Position numbers and translations under genes: made by a program. A stretch of DNA of 64,000 nucleotides from Aquabacterium humicola (GTDB lineage: Bacteria > Pseudomonadota > Gammaproteobacteria > Burkholderiales > Burkholderiaceae_C). The notes below the pieces were generated by a model. It made no database searches. It was not told the DNA's origin and saw only the letters and a list, made by a program, of their open reading frames with translations. Location: contig NZ_JARGNB010000001.1 in NCBI RefSeq assembly GCF_030167915.1, positions 1,674,001 through 1,738,000 on the forward strand. The letters run 5' to 3'. Position 1 is the first letter of the stretch. Each line of letters begins with the position of its first letter. Positions 20,145 to 29,891 of the stretch are shown in pieces.

Positions 20145-21338
20145 ATGCGCCTGATCGAATCCATCCTCGCCGACGCGGCCTCCATCGCCACGCTGCGCCG
20201 CGACATCCACGCCCATCCCGAGCTCTGCTTCCAGGAGCAGCGCACCTCCGACCTGATCGCCAAGTCGCTCGAAAGCTGGGGCATCCCGGTGCACCGCGGC
20301 CTCGGCACCACCGGCGTCGTGGGCATCATCAAGAACGGCACGTCGCCGCGCGCGCTCGGCCTGCGCGCCGACATCGACGCGCTGCCGATCACCGAGCGCA
20401 ACACCTTTGCCCATGCCAGCCAGCACGCCGGCAAGATGCACGCCTGCGGCCACGACGGCCACACCGCGATGCTGCTCGCGGCGGCCAAGCACCTGGCCAA
20501 GCATCGGAATTTCGACGGCACCGTGTACCTGATCTTCCAGCCGGCCGAAGAAGGCGGCGGCGGTGCGCGCGAGATGATCAAGGACGGCCTGTTCGAGAAG
20601 TTCCCCATGGAAGCCGTCTTCGGCACGCACAACTGGCCGGGCCTGCAGGTCGGGCAGTTCGCCTTGAAGAGCGGCCCCTGCTACGCGTCGAGCAACGAGT
20701 TCAAGATCACCATCAAGGGCAAGGGCGCGCACGGCGCGATGCCGCACTTGGGGCTGGACCCGGTGCCCGCCGCCTGCCAGATGGTGCTGGCCTTCCAGAC
20801 CATCGTCTCGCGCAACCTGCGGCCGATCGACACCGGCGTGATCTCGGTGACCATGCTGCACACCGGCGAGGCGACCAACGTGATTCCCGAGAGCTGCGTG
20901 CTCGAAGGCACGGTGCGCACCTTCACCAGCGAGGTGCTGGACCTGATCGAGCGCCGCATGCAGCAGGTGGCCGAGTCGACCGCCGCCGCCTTCGAGTGCA
21001 GCTGCGAGTTCGAGTTCGTGCGCAACTACCCGCCGACCATCAACCACGAGGCCGAGACCGAGTTCGCGCGCCGCGTGCTGGGCGAGGTGGTCGGCGCGGA
21101 GAACGTCGTCGAGTTCGAGCCGACGATGGGTGCGGAGGACTTCAGCTACTATCTGCAGCACAAGCCCGGCTGCTACTTCATGATCGGCAACGGCGACGGC
21201 ACGCACCGCCACAGCGGCCATGGCATGGGCCCGTGCATGCTGCACAACCCTAGCTACGACTTCAACGACGACCTGATCCCGCTGGGCGCGACCGCCTGGG
21301 TGCGCCTGGCCGAGACCTGGCTGAACACGCCGCGATGA
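20145..21338 (+). CDS. M20-family amidohydrolase (hippurate hydrolase-like)
   Basis: The 397-residue product belongs to the M20D amidohydrolases that cleave N-acyl amino acids. It shows RRDIHAHPELCFQE at the start, the metal-binding MHACGHDGHTAMLL segment, FQPAEEGGGGAREM with catalytic Glu, GAHGAMPH in the dimerisation lid, and MGAEDFSYY near the C terminus. The ATG at 20145 has AAGGAG 11 bases upstream. Its stop overlaps the start of the next gene (ATGA), so the two form an operon of amide/peptide hydrolases. Exact substrate unknown. Confidence 0.92.
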   Translation: MRLIESILADAASIATLRRDIHAHPELCFQEQRTSDLIAKSLESWGIPVHRGLGTTGVVGIIKNGTSPRALGLRADIDALPITERNTFAHASQHAGKMHACGHDGHTAMLLAAAKHLAKHRNFDGTVYLIFQPAEEGGGGAREMIKDGLFEKFPMEAVFGTHNWPGLQVGQFALKSGPCYASSNEFKITIKGKGAHGAMPHLGLDPVPAACQMVLAFQTIVSRNLRPIDTGVISVTMLHTGEATNVIPESCVLEGTVRTFTSEVLDLIERRMQQVAESTAAAFECSCEFEFVRNYPPTINHEAETEFARRVLGEVVGAENVVEFEPTMGAEDFSYYLQHKPGCYFMIGNGDGTHRHSGHGMGPCMLHNPSYDFNDDLIPLGATAWVRLAETWLNTPR

Positions 21339-22429
21339 TCGCGATGGCCGCCGAAGACTTCTTCGCGCAGACGTATGCCGAGGCGCGCGGCAAGTTCCTG
21401 GCCGCGGTCGATGCCGCGGGGCTGGACGTGCACAGCCACCCGCACCCGATGCTCGGCCGCGACGGCGAACCGCTGGCGATGGACGTGGTGCGCGACGGCC
21501 CGGCCGATGCGCCAGCCGTGCTGCTGCTGACCAGTGCCTGCCACGGCGTCGAGGGCTACTGCGGCTCGGGCGCGCAGATCGCGCTGCTGGGCGACGCCGA
21601 GTTGCGCGGCCGCGCGCACGACCGCGGCATCGCGCTGCTCTACATCCACGGGCTGAACCCGTACGGCTTCTCGTGGTGGCGGCGCACGACGCACGAGAAC
21701 GTCGACCTCAACCGCAACTTCCACGACTTCCACCAGCCGCTGCCGCACAACGCGGCCTACGACGAGATCGCGCACTTGCTGGTGCCGCCGCAGTGGCCGC
21801 CAACCGAACAGCTGCAGGCCGACGTGCAGCGCTACATCGCCGAGCGCGGGCTGAAGGCCTGGCAGGCCGCCATTTCGGGTGGGCAGTACGCGCATCCGCA
21901 AGGCCTGTTCTACGGCGGCGTGAACCCGACCTGGAGTCAGCAGACGCTGCGCCATGTGCTGCGCGACCACGGCCGCCACTGCGCACGCCTGGGCTGGATC
22001 GACTTCCACACCGGCCTGGGGCCCAGCGGCCACGGCGAGCGCATCTTCGCCTGCCGCGACGATGCCGCGGCGCTGGCACGCGCCCGTGCCTGGTGGGGTC
22101 CGGAAGTGACCTCGATCTACGACGGCTCGTCGTCGTCGGCCGTGCTGCAGGGGCTGATGTGGCTGGCCGCGTACGAGGAATGCCCGCAGGCCGAGTACAC
22201 CGGCATGGCGATGGAATACGGCACCGTGCCGATCGAGGAAGTGCTGGACGCGCTGCGCGGCGACCAGTGGCTCGAGAACCATCCGGAAATCGGCGCGCCG
22301 CAGAAGGACGCCATCAAACGCCGACTGCGCGACGCGTTCTACACCGACACGCCGGAATGGAAGCAGCGCATCGTCGAGCAGGCGATCGAGGCGGCGCACC
22401 AGGCGGTGGACGGGCTGGCGCAGCGCTGA
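21335..22429 (+). CDS. DUF2817/M14-like zinc carboxypeptidase family protein
   Basis: The 364-residue product fits the DUF2817 branch of the M14 carboxypeptidase fold. A zinc HxxE appears as HGVE in TSACHGVEGYCGSG, and the third ligand as DFHTGLGPSG. ENVDLNRNFHDF resembles the substrate Arg/Asn region of M14 enzymes. MEYGTVP near residue 290 probably carries the general-base Glu. It is translationally coupled to the M20 amidohydrolase gene (ATGA). No signal peptide is visible, so it probably acts on cytoplasmic peptides or amides. Confidence 0.85.
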   Translation: MIAMAAEDFFAQTYAEARGKFLAAVDAAGLDVHSHPHPMLGRDGEPLAMDVVRDGPADAPAVLLLTSACHGVEGYCGSGAQIALLGDAELRGRAHDRGIALLYIHGLNPYGFSWWRRTTHENVDLNRNFHDFHQPLPHNAAYDEIAHLLVPPQWPPTEQLQADVQRYIAERGLKAWQAAISGGQYAHPQGLFYGGVNPTWSQQTLRHVLRDHGRHCARLGWIDFHTGLGPSGHGERIFACRDDAAALARARAWWGPEVTSIYDGSSSSAVLQGLMWLAAYEECPQAEYTGMAMEYGTVPIEEVLDALRGDQWLENHPEIGAPQKDAIKRRLRDAFYTDTPEWKQRIVEQAIEAAHQAVDGLAQR

Positions 22430-22559
22430 CGGCCCGGCAGGCGGGTTGAACGCGCCTATCCATCACGATGTCCGTTTCTGACCGCCGCTTGTCCGGCGGC
22501 GGCACTGCGGTCACACTGCGGCGGTGCCACGATGCAGGCCTTCACCCGAGGAGTCCCGC

Positions 22560-23126
22560 ATGTCCACCGCCCTGCTGCTGATCGACGCCCAACAATCCTT
22601 CCGCGCCCGTCCGTATTGGACCGAAACCGACGCACCGGCCTTCCTCGAGCGCAGCAATGCGCTGCTGGCCGGCTGCGCCGAGCGCGGCATCCCGATCGTG
22701 CGCATCTTCCACACCGACGGCCCGCGCGAGGCGGCCAACGCCTTCGCGCCCGAAAGCGGCCTGATCCGCCCGATCGACGGCCTCGCGCCCTACGACGCCG
22801 CGGTCACGGTCGAGAAGCACCGCCACAGCGCGCTGGTCGGCACCGGGCTGGGGGTGTGGCTGCACCAGAACGGCATCCGCCGGCTGATGATCGCCGGCAT
22901 CCGCACCGAGCAGTGCTGCGAGACGACCGCGCGCCATGCCAGCGACGAAGGCTGGGAGGTCGACTACATCACCGAAGCGACGCTGACCTTCGACATGAAG
23001 ACGCCCGCCGGCGACACGCTGAGCGCCGCGCAGATCCGCGAGCGCACCGAGACCGTGCTGGCCGGGCGCTTCGCGCGCATCGTCACCGTTGACGAAGCGC
23101 TCGCCCGTGCAGTGGCGGCGGCCTGA
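22560..23126 (+). CDS. Cysteine hydrolase (isochorismatase-like family)
   Basis: The 188-residue product has the Asp-Lys-Cys triad of this fold: D9 in LLLIDAQQSF, K86 in TVEKHRHSAL and C119 in IRTEQCCETTAR (the family pattern T-x-x-C). These enzymes hydrolyse isochorismate, nicotinamide, N-carbamoyl or ureido compounds. It is followed 16 bp later by a GlxA-type regulator and then by the pyrimidine-degradation operon. A role with carbamoylated intermediates is therefore conceivable, but RutB-type identity is not supported by specific motifs. The ATG has GAGGAG seven bases upstream. Confidence 0.87.
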   Translation: MSTALLLIDAQQSFRARPYWTETDAPAFLERSNALLAGCAERGIPIVRIFHTDGPREAANAFAPESGLIRPIDGLAPYDAAVTVEKHRHSALVGTGLGVWLHQNGIRRLMIAGIRTEQCCETTARHASDEGWEVDYITEATLTFDMKTPAGDTLSAAQIRERTETVLAGRFARIVTVDEALARAVAAA

Positions 23127-23142
23127 GCCGGATGGCCTTCGG

Positions 23143-24150
23143 ATGGACCGCACGGCCGGCCTGACGCTGCCGCCGGCAGCGCCGATCGACGTGCTGTTCG
23201 TCGTGCTGCCGGACACGCTGCTGCTCGACCTCGCGGGGCCGGCGGAAGCCTTCCGGCTCGCCAACCAGGTGCTGCAGCGGCGCGGCCGGCCGGCCGCCTT
23301 TCGGCTGCGCTACGTGGGGCCCCAGGCCGAAGTGCCCTCGTCGGTCGGCCTGTCGCTGGCCGGCATCGAGCCGCTGCCCGACACCTTCGACGCGCCGACC
23401 TGGGTCGTACTGCTCGGCCGCCCCGGCGAAGCGGCGCAGGTCGTGCGCCGGCAACGACCGTGGCTGTCGGTGCGCGATTGGCTGGGCCGCGTGCTGCCCC
23501 CCCTGCTCGACGCGCCCGGCACGCCGCACCGGCTGCTGACCGTCTGCGTCGGCGCCTTGCTGGCAGCCGACGCCGGCCTGCTCGGCACGCGCCGCTGCAC
23601 CACGCACCATGAACTGCTCGACGCGCTGATCGCGCTGGCGCCGCGGGCCCAGGTGCTCGCGAACCGGCTGTGGGTCGAGGACGGGCCGCTCCTGACCAGC
23701 GCCGGCATCACCGCCGGCATCGACCTCGCGCTGCACTGCATCGCGCAGCACGTCGGCGACGCCCTCGCCGCGACCGTCGCGCAGGTGATGGTCGCGCCCG
23801 GCCGGCGCGGCAGCCTGGACCCGCAGCGTTCGCCGCTGCTGCAGTTCCGCGACCACCTGCACCCGGCGCTGCACCGCGTGCAGGAATCGGTTTGCGCGCG
23901 GCCGGGCGATCACTGGTCGGCCGAGGCGCTGTCGGCGATCGCGCATGTGACGCCGCGGCAGCTGGCGCGGCTCTTCCGCCAGCACACCGGACTGACGCCG
24001 CGGGACTACGTCGAGCATGTGCGCAGCACGCTGGCGCAGCAGGCGCTGGACCGCGGCGCGCGGACCAGCCAGGCGGTCGACCTCGCCGGCTTCCGCTCCG
24101 ACCGCCAGTGGCGGCGCGCGCGCCAGCGCCAGCAGCGCGCACCGAGCTGA
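23143..24150 (+). CDS. GlxA-type AraC-family transcriptional regulator
   Basis: From the ATG at 23143 (MDRTAGLTLPPAAP) the product has 335 residues. The N-terminal part is a DJ-1/PfpI-like sensor domain (about 10-190: DVLFVVLPDTLLLDLAGPAEA, CVGALLAADAGLLGTRRCTTHH). The C-terminal part is an AraC helix-turn-helix (about 240-330, IAHVTPRQLARLFRQHTGLTP). The second helix-turn-helix repeat is shortened. It follows the cysteine hydrolase closely and probably regulates it; a role for the downstream pyrimidine operon is possible but that operon has its own RutR site. Confidence 0.9.
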   Translation: MDRTAGLTLPPAAPIDVLFVVLPDTLLLDLAGPAEAFRLANQVLQRRGRPAAFRLRYVGPQAEVPSSVGLSLAGIEPLPDTFDAPTWVVLLGRPGEAAQVVRRQRPWLSVRDWLGRVLPPLLDAPGTPHRLLTVCVGALLAADAGLLGTRRCTTHHELLDALIALAPRAQVLANRLWVEDGPLLTSAGITAGIDLALHCIAQHVGDALAATVAQVMVAPGRRGSLDPQRSPLLQFRDHLHPALHRVQESVCARPGDHWSAEALSAIAHVTPRQLARLFRQHTGLTPRDYVEHVRSTLAQQALDRGARTSQAVDLAGFRSDRQWRRARQRQQRAPS

Positions 24151-24190
24151 CGGCGGCCTGTCCGCAACGGGTGCACGCAGCCGCCGCCGC

Positions 24191-24210
24191 CTGGTGCGCC
24201 GGCGCACCAG
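24191..24210. promoter_or_regulatory. 20-bp perfect palindrome upstream of the pre operon
   Basis: CTGGTGCGCCGGCGCACCAG is a perfect dyad centred about 85 bp upstream of the predicted sigma-54 transcription start and 40 bp after the AraC gene stop. It contains GGTGC/GCACC arms, the same pentamers as NtrC sites but in reversed order, so it is not a standard NtrC enhancer. It could be an activator site or the terminator hairpin of the AraC gene; no T-run follows. Confidence 0.4.
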
Positions 24211-24259
24211 CGCGTGCCGCGCGCCGAGGGTCGGCGGGGGTTTGTACGGGGTCGTCACA

Positions 24260-24275
24260 TGGCACGTCCCTTGCG
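24260..24275 (+). promoter_or_regulatory. Sigma-54 promoter of the pyrimidine-degradation operon
   Basis: TGGCACG-TCCC-TTGCG matches the RpoN consensus (TGGCACG-N4-TTGCW) at all but the last base, with GG at 24261-24262 and GC at 24273-24274 separated by exactly ten bases. Transcription would start near 24286. This implies activation by an enhancer-binding protein, most simply NtrC under nitrogen limitation. Confidence 0.8.
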
Positions 24276-24292
24276 TAATATCCGTCGAATCC

Positions 24293-24306
24293 TGACCAAA
24301 CGGTCA
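24293..24306 (+). promoter_or_regulatory. RutR-type operator in front of preT
   Basis: TGACCAAACGGTCA is an inverted repeat (TGACC-N4-GGTCA) agreeing with the E. coli RutR consensus TTGACCA-N2-TGGTCAA except for one base in the right arm and the outermost bases. It lies 18 nt after the -12 GC and 55 bp before the preT start, overlapping the expected initial transcribed region. A near-identical site precedes the ABC operon that encodes RutR (46284-46297). Confidence 0.8.
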
Positions 24307-24361
24307 GCTTCGCGGTGATCCCGGGCCACCCTGCGCGCTCGGGCGTCAGGAGCCTGAAGCG

Positions 24362-25741
24362 GTGTCCACCCTCTCCCCCACCGGCACGGAGGCCGCGGCG
24401 CCCGAAGTGCGCGCCGGACGGCTCGATGCCGCGCAGTACCAGAGCCATTTCGGCGACGCCGCGCCGCGCTATTCGCGCACGCAGGCGCTGGTCGAAGCCG
24501 AGCGCTGCCTGTACTGCCACGACGCGCCCTGCGCGACGGCCTGCCCCACCGGCATCGACGTGCCCAGCTTCATCCGCCGCATCGCCGAGGACAACGTGCG
24601 CGGCGCAGCGAAGACGATTCTCGAATCGAATCCGCTCGGCGGTACCTGCGCGCGCGTCTGCCCCACCGAGCTGCTGTGCGAGCAGGTCTGCGTGCGGGTC
24701 GCGCAGCAAGGCAAGCCGGTCGAGATCGGCCGCCTGCAGCGCTACGCGACCGATGCGGTGATGGACAAGCCGGTCAGCACGCTGTTCACGCGCGCCGCGT
24801 CCACCGGGAAACGCATCGCGGTCATCGGCGCCGGCCCGGCCGGCATGGCCTGCGCGTTCGGCCTCGCGCGCCTCGGGCATGACGTCGTGCTGCATGACGC
24901 GCGCCACAAGGGCGGCGGGCTCAACGAATACGGCCTCGCGTCGTACAAGACCGCCGGCGGCTTCGCGCAGAGGGAGCTCGACTGGCTGCTCGGCATCGGT
25001 GGCATCACGCTGCGCTGCGACTGGCGGCTCGAATCGGCCGCCCAGCTGCAGGCGCTGCGCGGCGAGTTCGACGCGGTCTACCTCGCGATCGGTCTCGGCC
25101 GTACCGAGCCGCTGAAGCTGCCCGGCGAGGACCTGCCCGGCGTGCGCGACGCCGTCGACTTCATCGCCGAGCTGCTGCAGACCGCCGACAAGTCCACGCT
25201 GCCGATCGGCCGCCGGATCGTCGTGATCGGCGGCGGCATGACCGCCGTCGACGCCGCGGTGCAATCGAAGCTGCTGGGTGCCGAGGAAGTGCACATGGTC
25301 TACCGCCGCGGGCCCGAAACGATGGGCGCCTCGGCTGCCGAGCAGGACTGGGCGCAGACCAACGGCGTGACGATCCACCACTGGCTGGCGCCCGAGGCCT
25401 TCGAGGGCGAGGCCGGCCGGCTGATGGCCGTGCGCTTTGCGCGTCAGCACTTGCAGGACGGCCAGCTGGTCGCCGACGGCACGCATGAGCTCTTCGCCGC
25501 CGACATGGTGTTCCGCGCCGTCGGCCAGAAGCTCGATGCGCGGCTGCTCGAGGGCCTCGGGCTCACGCTGCAGGCCGGTCGCATCGTCGCCGACGACGAC
25601 GGCCTGACCGGCGTCGACAGGCTGTGGGTCGGTGGCGACTGCCGCTTCGGCGGCCGCGACCTGACCGTCGAGGCGGTCGAGGACGGCAAGCGCGCCGCGC
25701 AGAGCATCCATGCCACGCTGACCGGCTCCGGTCGCCACTGA
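24362..25741 (+). CDS. preT: NAD-dependent dihydropyrimidine dehydrogenase subunit PreT
   Basis: PreT takes electrons from NADH through FAD and iron-sulfur clusters and passes them to PreA for reduction of uracil or thymine. The 459-residue product has eight N-terminal Cys in CLYCHDAPCATACP and CARVCPTELLCEQVC (two [4Fe-4S] clusters), the FAD motif GAGPAGMACAFGLARLG, and an NAD-binding GGGMTAVDAAVQSKLLG. The start is a GTG with AGGAG eleven bases upstream. preA follows by 15 bp. The enzyme is related to GltD, present at 57.7 kb, but the operon context settles the assignment. Confidence 0.95.
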   Translation: MSTLSPTGTEAAAPEVRAGRLDAAQYQSHFGDAAPRYSRTQALVEAERCLYCHDAPCATACPTGIDVPSFIRRIAEDNVRGAAKTILESNPLGGTCARVCPTELLCEQVCVRVAQQGKPVEIGRLQRYATDAVMDKPVSTLFTRAASTGKRIAVIGAGPAGMACAFGLARLGHDVVLHDARHKGGGLNEYGLASYKTAGGFAQRELDWLLGIGGITLRCDWRLESAAQLQALRGEFDAVYLAIGLGRTEPLKLPGEDLPGVRDAVDFIAELLQTADKSTLPIGRRIVVIGGGMTAVDAAVQSKLLGAEEVHMVYRRGPETMGASAAEQDWAQTNGVTIHHWLAPEAFEGEAGRLMAVRFARQHLQDGQLVADGTHELFAADMVFRAVGQKLDARLLEGLGLTLQAGRIVADDDGLTGVDRLWVGGDCRFGGRDLTVEAVEDGKRAAQSIHATLTGSGRH

Positions 25742-25756
25742 CGTCGAAGGTCCACC

Positions 25757-27073
25757 ATGGCTGACCTCACGAACCACTTCGCGGGCATCAAGAGCCCGAA
25801 CCCGTTCTGGCTGGCCTCTGCGCCGCCCACCGACAAGGCCTACAACGTGCACCGCGCCTTCGAGGCCGGCTGGGGCGGCGTGGTCTGGAAGACACTCGGC
25901 GAAGAAGGCCCGCCGATCGTCAACGTCAACGGCCCGCGCTACGGCGCGCTGCTGTCGCCGGACCGCCGCATGCTCGGCTTCAACAACATCGAGCTGATCA
26001 CCGACCGGCCGCTGCAGCTGAACCTGCAGGAGATCCGCGAGGTCAAGCGCGCCTGGCCCGACCGCGCGCTGGTGGTCTCGCTGATGGTGCCGTGCACCGA
26101 GCAGGCCTGGAAGGCGATCCTGCCGATGGTCGAGGACACCGGCTGCGACGGCGTCGAGCTCAACTTCGGCTGCCCGCACGGCATGAGCGAGCGCGGCATG
26201 GGCTCGGCGGTCGGCCAGGTGCCCGAGTACATCGAGATGGTCACGGCCTGGTGCAAGCAGTACAGCAAGCTGCCGGTGATCGTGAAGCTCACGCCGAACA
26301 TCAGCGACATCCGCAAGCCTGCGCTGGCCGCCAAGCGCGGCGGCGCCGACGCGGTGAGCCTGATCAATACGATCAACTCGATCATGGGCGTCGATCCGGC
26401 CTCCCTGACCATCAGCCCGTCCACCGGCGGCAGGGGCTCGCACGGCGGCTACTGTGGCCCGGCGGTCAAGCCGATCGCGCTGAACATGGTGGCCGAGATC
26501 GGCCGCTCGCCCGACACCGCGGGGCTGCCGATCTCGGGCATCGGTGGCATCGGCACGTGGCGCGACGCGCTGGACTTCATCGCGCTGGGCGCCGGCAACG
26601 TGCAGGTCTGCACCGCGGCGATGGCTTTCGGCTTCAAGATCGTTCAGGAGATGGCCGACGGCCTGTCGAACTACATGGACGACATGGGTTTCCGGACCAC
26701 CGAGGACTTCCGCGGCCGCGCGCTGCCCACCGTCACCGACTGGCAGTACCTGAACCTCAACGCCGTCAGCAAGGCGGTGATCGACCAGGACAAGTGCATC
26801 CAATGCGGTCGCTGCCACATCGCCTGCGAGGACACCTCGCACCAGGCGATCACCGCGACGCTGGACGGCCGGCGGCACTTCGAGGTCAAGGAAGACGAGT
26901 GCGTCGGCTGCAACCTGTGCGTCACCGTCTGCCCGGTGCCCGAGTGCATCACGCTGCGCACGCTGGCGCCGGGTGAGGTGGATGCGCGCACCGGCCAGCC
27001 CGTCAGCGCCGTCGTGGCCGACTGGACGACGCATCCCAACAATCCGATGCGAAAGACGGCGGCCACCGCTTGA
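25757..27073 (+). CDS. preA: NAD-dependent dihydropyrimidine dehydrogenase subunit PreA
   Basis: PreA is the FMN catalytic subunit that reduces uracil and thymine to the 5,6-dihydro forms. The 438-residue product has a dihydroorotate-dehydrogenase-like barrel with the catalytic Cys in ELNFGCPHGMSERGMG, the same motif as in eukaryotic DPD. ISGIGGIGTWRDALDF binds FMN. A C-terminal ferredoxin domain has CIQCGRCHIAC and CVGCNLCVTVCPVPEC, which hold two [4Fe-4S] clusters. Together with preT and the next two genes it completes the reductive pyrimidine pathway. Confidence 0.97.
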   Translation: MADLTNHFAGIKSPNPFWLASAPPTDKAYNVHRAFEAGWGGVVWKTLGEEGPPIVNVNGPRYGALLSPDRRMLGFNNIELITDRPLQLNLQEIREVKRAWPDRALVVSLMVPCTEQAWKAILPMVEDTGCDGVELNFGCPHGMSERGMGSAVGQVPEYIEMVTAWCKQYSKLPVIVKLTPNISDIRKPALAAKRGGADAVSLINTINSIMGVDPASLTISPSTGGRGSHGGYCGPAVKPIALNMVAEIGRSPDTAGLPISGIGGIGTWRDALDFIALGAGNVQVCTAAMAFGFKIVQEMADGLSNYMDDMGFRTTEDFRGRALPTVTDWQYLNLNAVSKAVIDQDKCIQCGRCHIACEDTSHQAITATLDGRRHFEVKEDECVGCNLCVTVCPVPECITLRTLAPGEVDARTGQPVSAVVADWTTHPNNPMRKTAATA

Positions 27074-27120
27074 CGCAGGCCGACGCCCGGCGCACGCTTT
27101 CCTGTTCCGACCATCCGTAA

Positions 27121-28572
<1,452 letters not shown>

Positions 28573-28583
28573 AGGAGACCACG

Positions 28584-29858
28584 ATGGACATGAAGACCAA
28601 GCCGCTGCCGGACAAGGTCAAGGGCCTGCGCATCAATGGCGAGCGCCTGTGGGACTCGCTGATGGAGCTGGCGAAGATCGGCGCGACCCCCAAGGGCGGC
28701 GTCTGCCGGCTCACGCTCACCGACCTCGACAAGCAAGGCCGCGACCTCGTCAGCCGCTGGGCGAAGGAGGCCGGCCTGACGGTCACGATCGACAAGATCG
28801 GCAACGGCTTCCTGCGCCGGCCCGGCCGCAACAACAGCCTGCCGCCGGTCGTCACCGGCAGCCACATCGACACCCAGCCCACCGGCGGCAAGTTCGACGG
28901 CAACTACGGCGTGCTGGCCGGCCTGGAGGTGGTGCGCACGTTGAACGACCACGGCATCCAGACCGAGGCACCGATCGAAGTGGCCTGGTGGACCAACGAA
29001 GAAGGCTCGCGCTTCGTGCCGGTGATGATGGGCTCGGGTGTCTTCGCCAAGGCCTTCACGCTGGAGCATGCCTATGCCGCGAAGGACGTGGAGGGCAAGA
29101 GCGTCAGGGACGAGCTCGAACGCATCGGCTACATCGGCTCCGAAGAGCCCGGCGAGCACCCGATCGGCTGCTATTTCGAGACCCACATCGAGCAGGGGCC
29201 GGTGCTGGAGGACAACGGCAAGACGATCGGCGTTGTCACCGGCGTGCTCGGCATCCGCTGGTACGACTGCGTCGTCACCGGCATGGAAGCGCATGCCGGC
29301 CCGACGCCGATGGCACTGCGCAAGGATGCGATGCAGGTCGCCGCGAAGCTGATGCAGGAAGTGGTGGCCTGCGCGCACCGCCATCCGCCGCACGGCCGCG
29401 GCACGGTGGGCATGGTGCAGGTGTTCCCGAACAGCCGCAACGTGATCCCGGGCCGGGTGAAGTTCTCGATCGACCTGCGCAATGCCAGCGATGCGATCTG
29501 CGACGCGATGGACGCGGACATCCGCGGCGTCGCGGCGAAGCTCAGCGCCGAGACCGGCCTGCCGATTGAGATCACCCCCGTGTCGGCCTACCCGGCGCAG
29601 CCGTTCCACCCGGACTGCATCAACGCGGTGCAGGCGGCGGCCGAGACGCTGGGCTACAGCAACATGCCGGCCGTTTCCGGCGCGGGGCACGACGCGGTCT
29701 ACATGGCGCGGCTGGCGCCGGCCGGCATGATCTTCATCCCCTGCAAGGACGGCATCAGCCACAACGAGATCGAGAGCGCCGAGCCCGAGCACATCACCGC
29801 CGGCGGCAACGTGCTGCTGCACGCGATGCTGGAGCGGGCGGGGGTGGCCGAGGGCTAA
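28584..29858 (+). CDS. M20 Zn-dependent amidohydrolase, probable beta-ureidopropionase
   Basis: The 424-residue product belongs to the AllC/HyuC group of M20 hydrolases that cleave N-carbamoyl amino acids to amino acid, CO2 and ammonia. Metal-binding motifs are GSHIDTQPTGGKFDG, WTNEEGSRF and YFETHIEQGPVLE, with the lid motif AHAGPTPM and a late histidine in KDGISHNE. Its position as the last gene after dihydropyrimidinase makes N-carbamoyl-beta-alanine the likely substrate, giving beta-alanine. Allantoate amidohydrolase is an alternative for this family. GAAGGAG precedes the ATG by six bases. Confidence 0.92.
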   Translation: MDMKTKPLPDKVKGLRINGERLWDSLMELAKIGATPKGGVCRLTLTDLDKQGRDLVSRWAKEAGLTVTIDKIGNGFLRRPGRNNSLPPVVTGSHIDTQPTGGKFDGNYGVLAGLEVVRTLNDHGIQTEAPIEVAWWTNEEGSRFVPVMMGSGVFAKAFTLEHAYAAKDVEGKSVRDELERIGYIGSEEPGEHPIGCYFETHIEQGPVLEDNGKTIGVVTGVLGIRWYDCVVTGMEAHAGPTPMALRKDAMQVAAKLMQEVVACAHRHPPHGRGTVGMVQVFPNSRNVIPGRVKFSIDLRNASDAICDAMDADIRGVAAKLSAETGLPIEITPVSAYPAQPFHPDCINAVQAAAETLGYSNMPAVSGAGHDAVYMARLAPAGMIFIPCKDGISHNEIESAEPEHITAGGNVLLHAMLERAGVAEG

Positions 29859-29891
29859 GGGCCCCGCAGCGGCCGGCGGGCTGTCCGCCGG

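Noticed and set aside
22468-22516. TGACCGC and GCGGTCA arms in the gap before the cysteine hydrolase gene, considered as a third RutR-type site
   Set aside because: The arms are about 21 bases apart instead of four and enclose a separate CCGCCG/CGGCGG hairpin, so they do not fit the RutR operator geometry and are better seen as secondary structure.
23708-27034. An 1108-residue minus-strand frame across the pyrimidine operon
   Set aside because: It is antisense to preT and preA, whose cluster-binding and catalytic motifs are intact, and it shows only low-complexity composition.
29312-29320. TGGCACTGC as part of another sigma-54 promoter
   Set aside because: It lies inside the amidohydrolase coding region without a properly spaced TTGC element or a downstream gene start.
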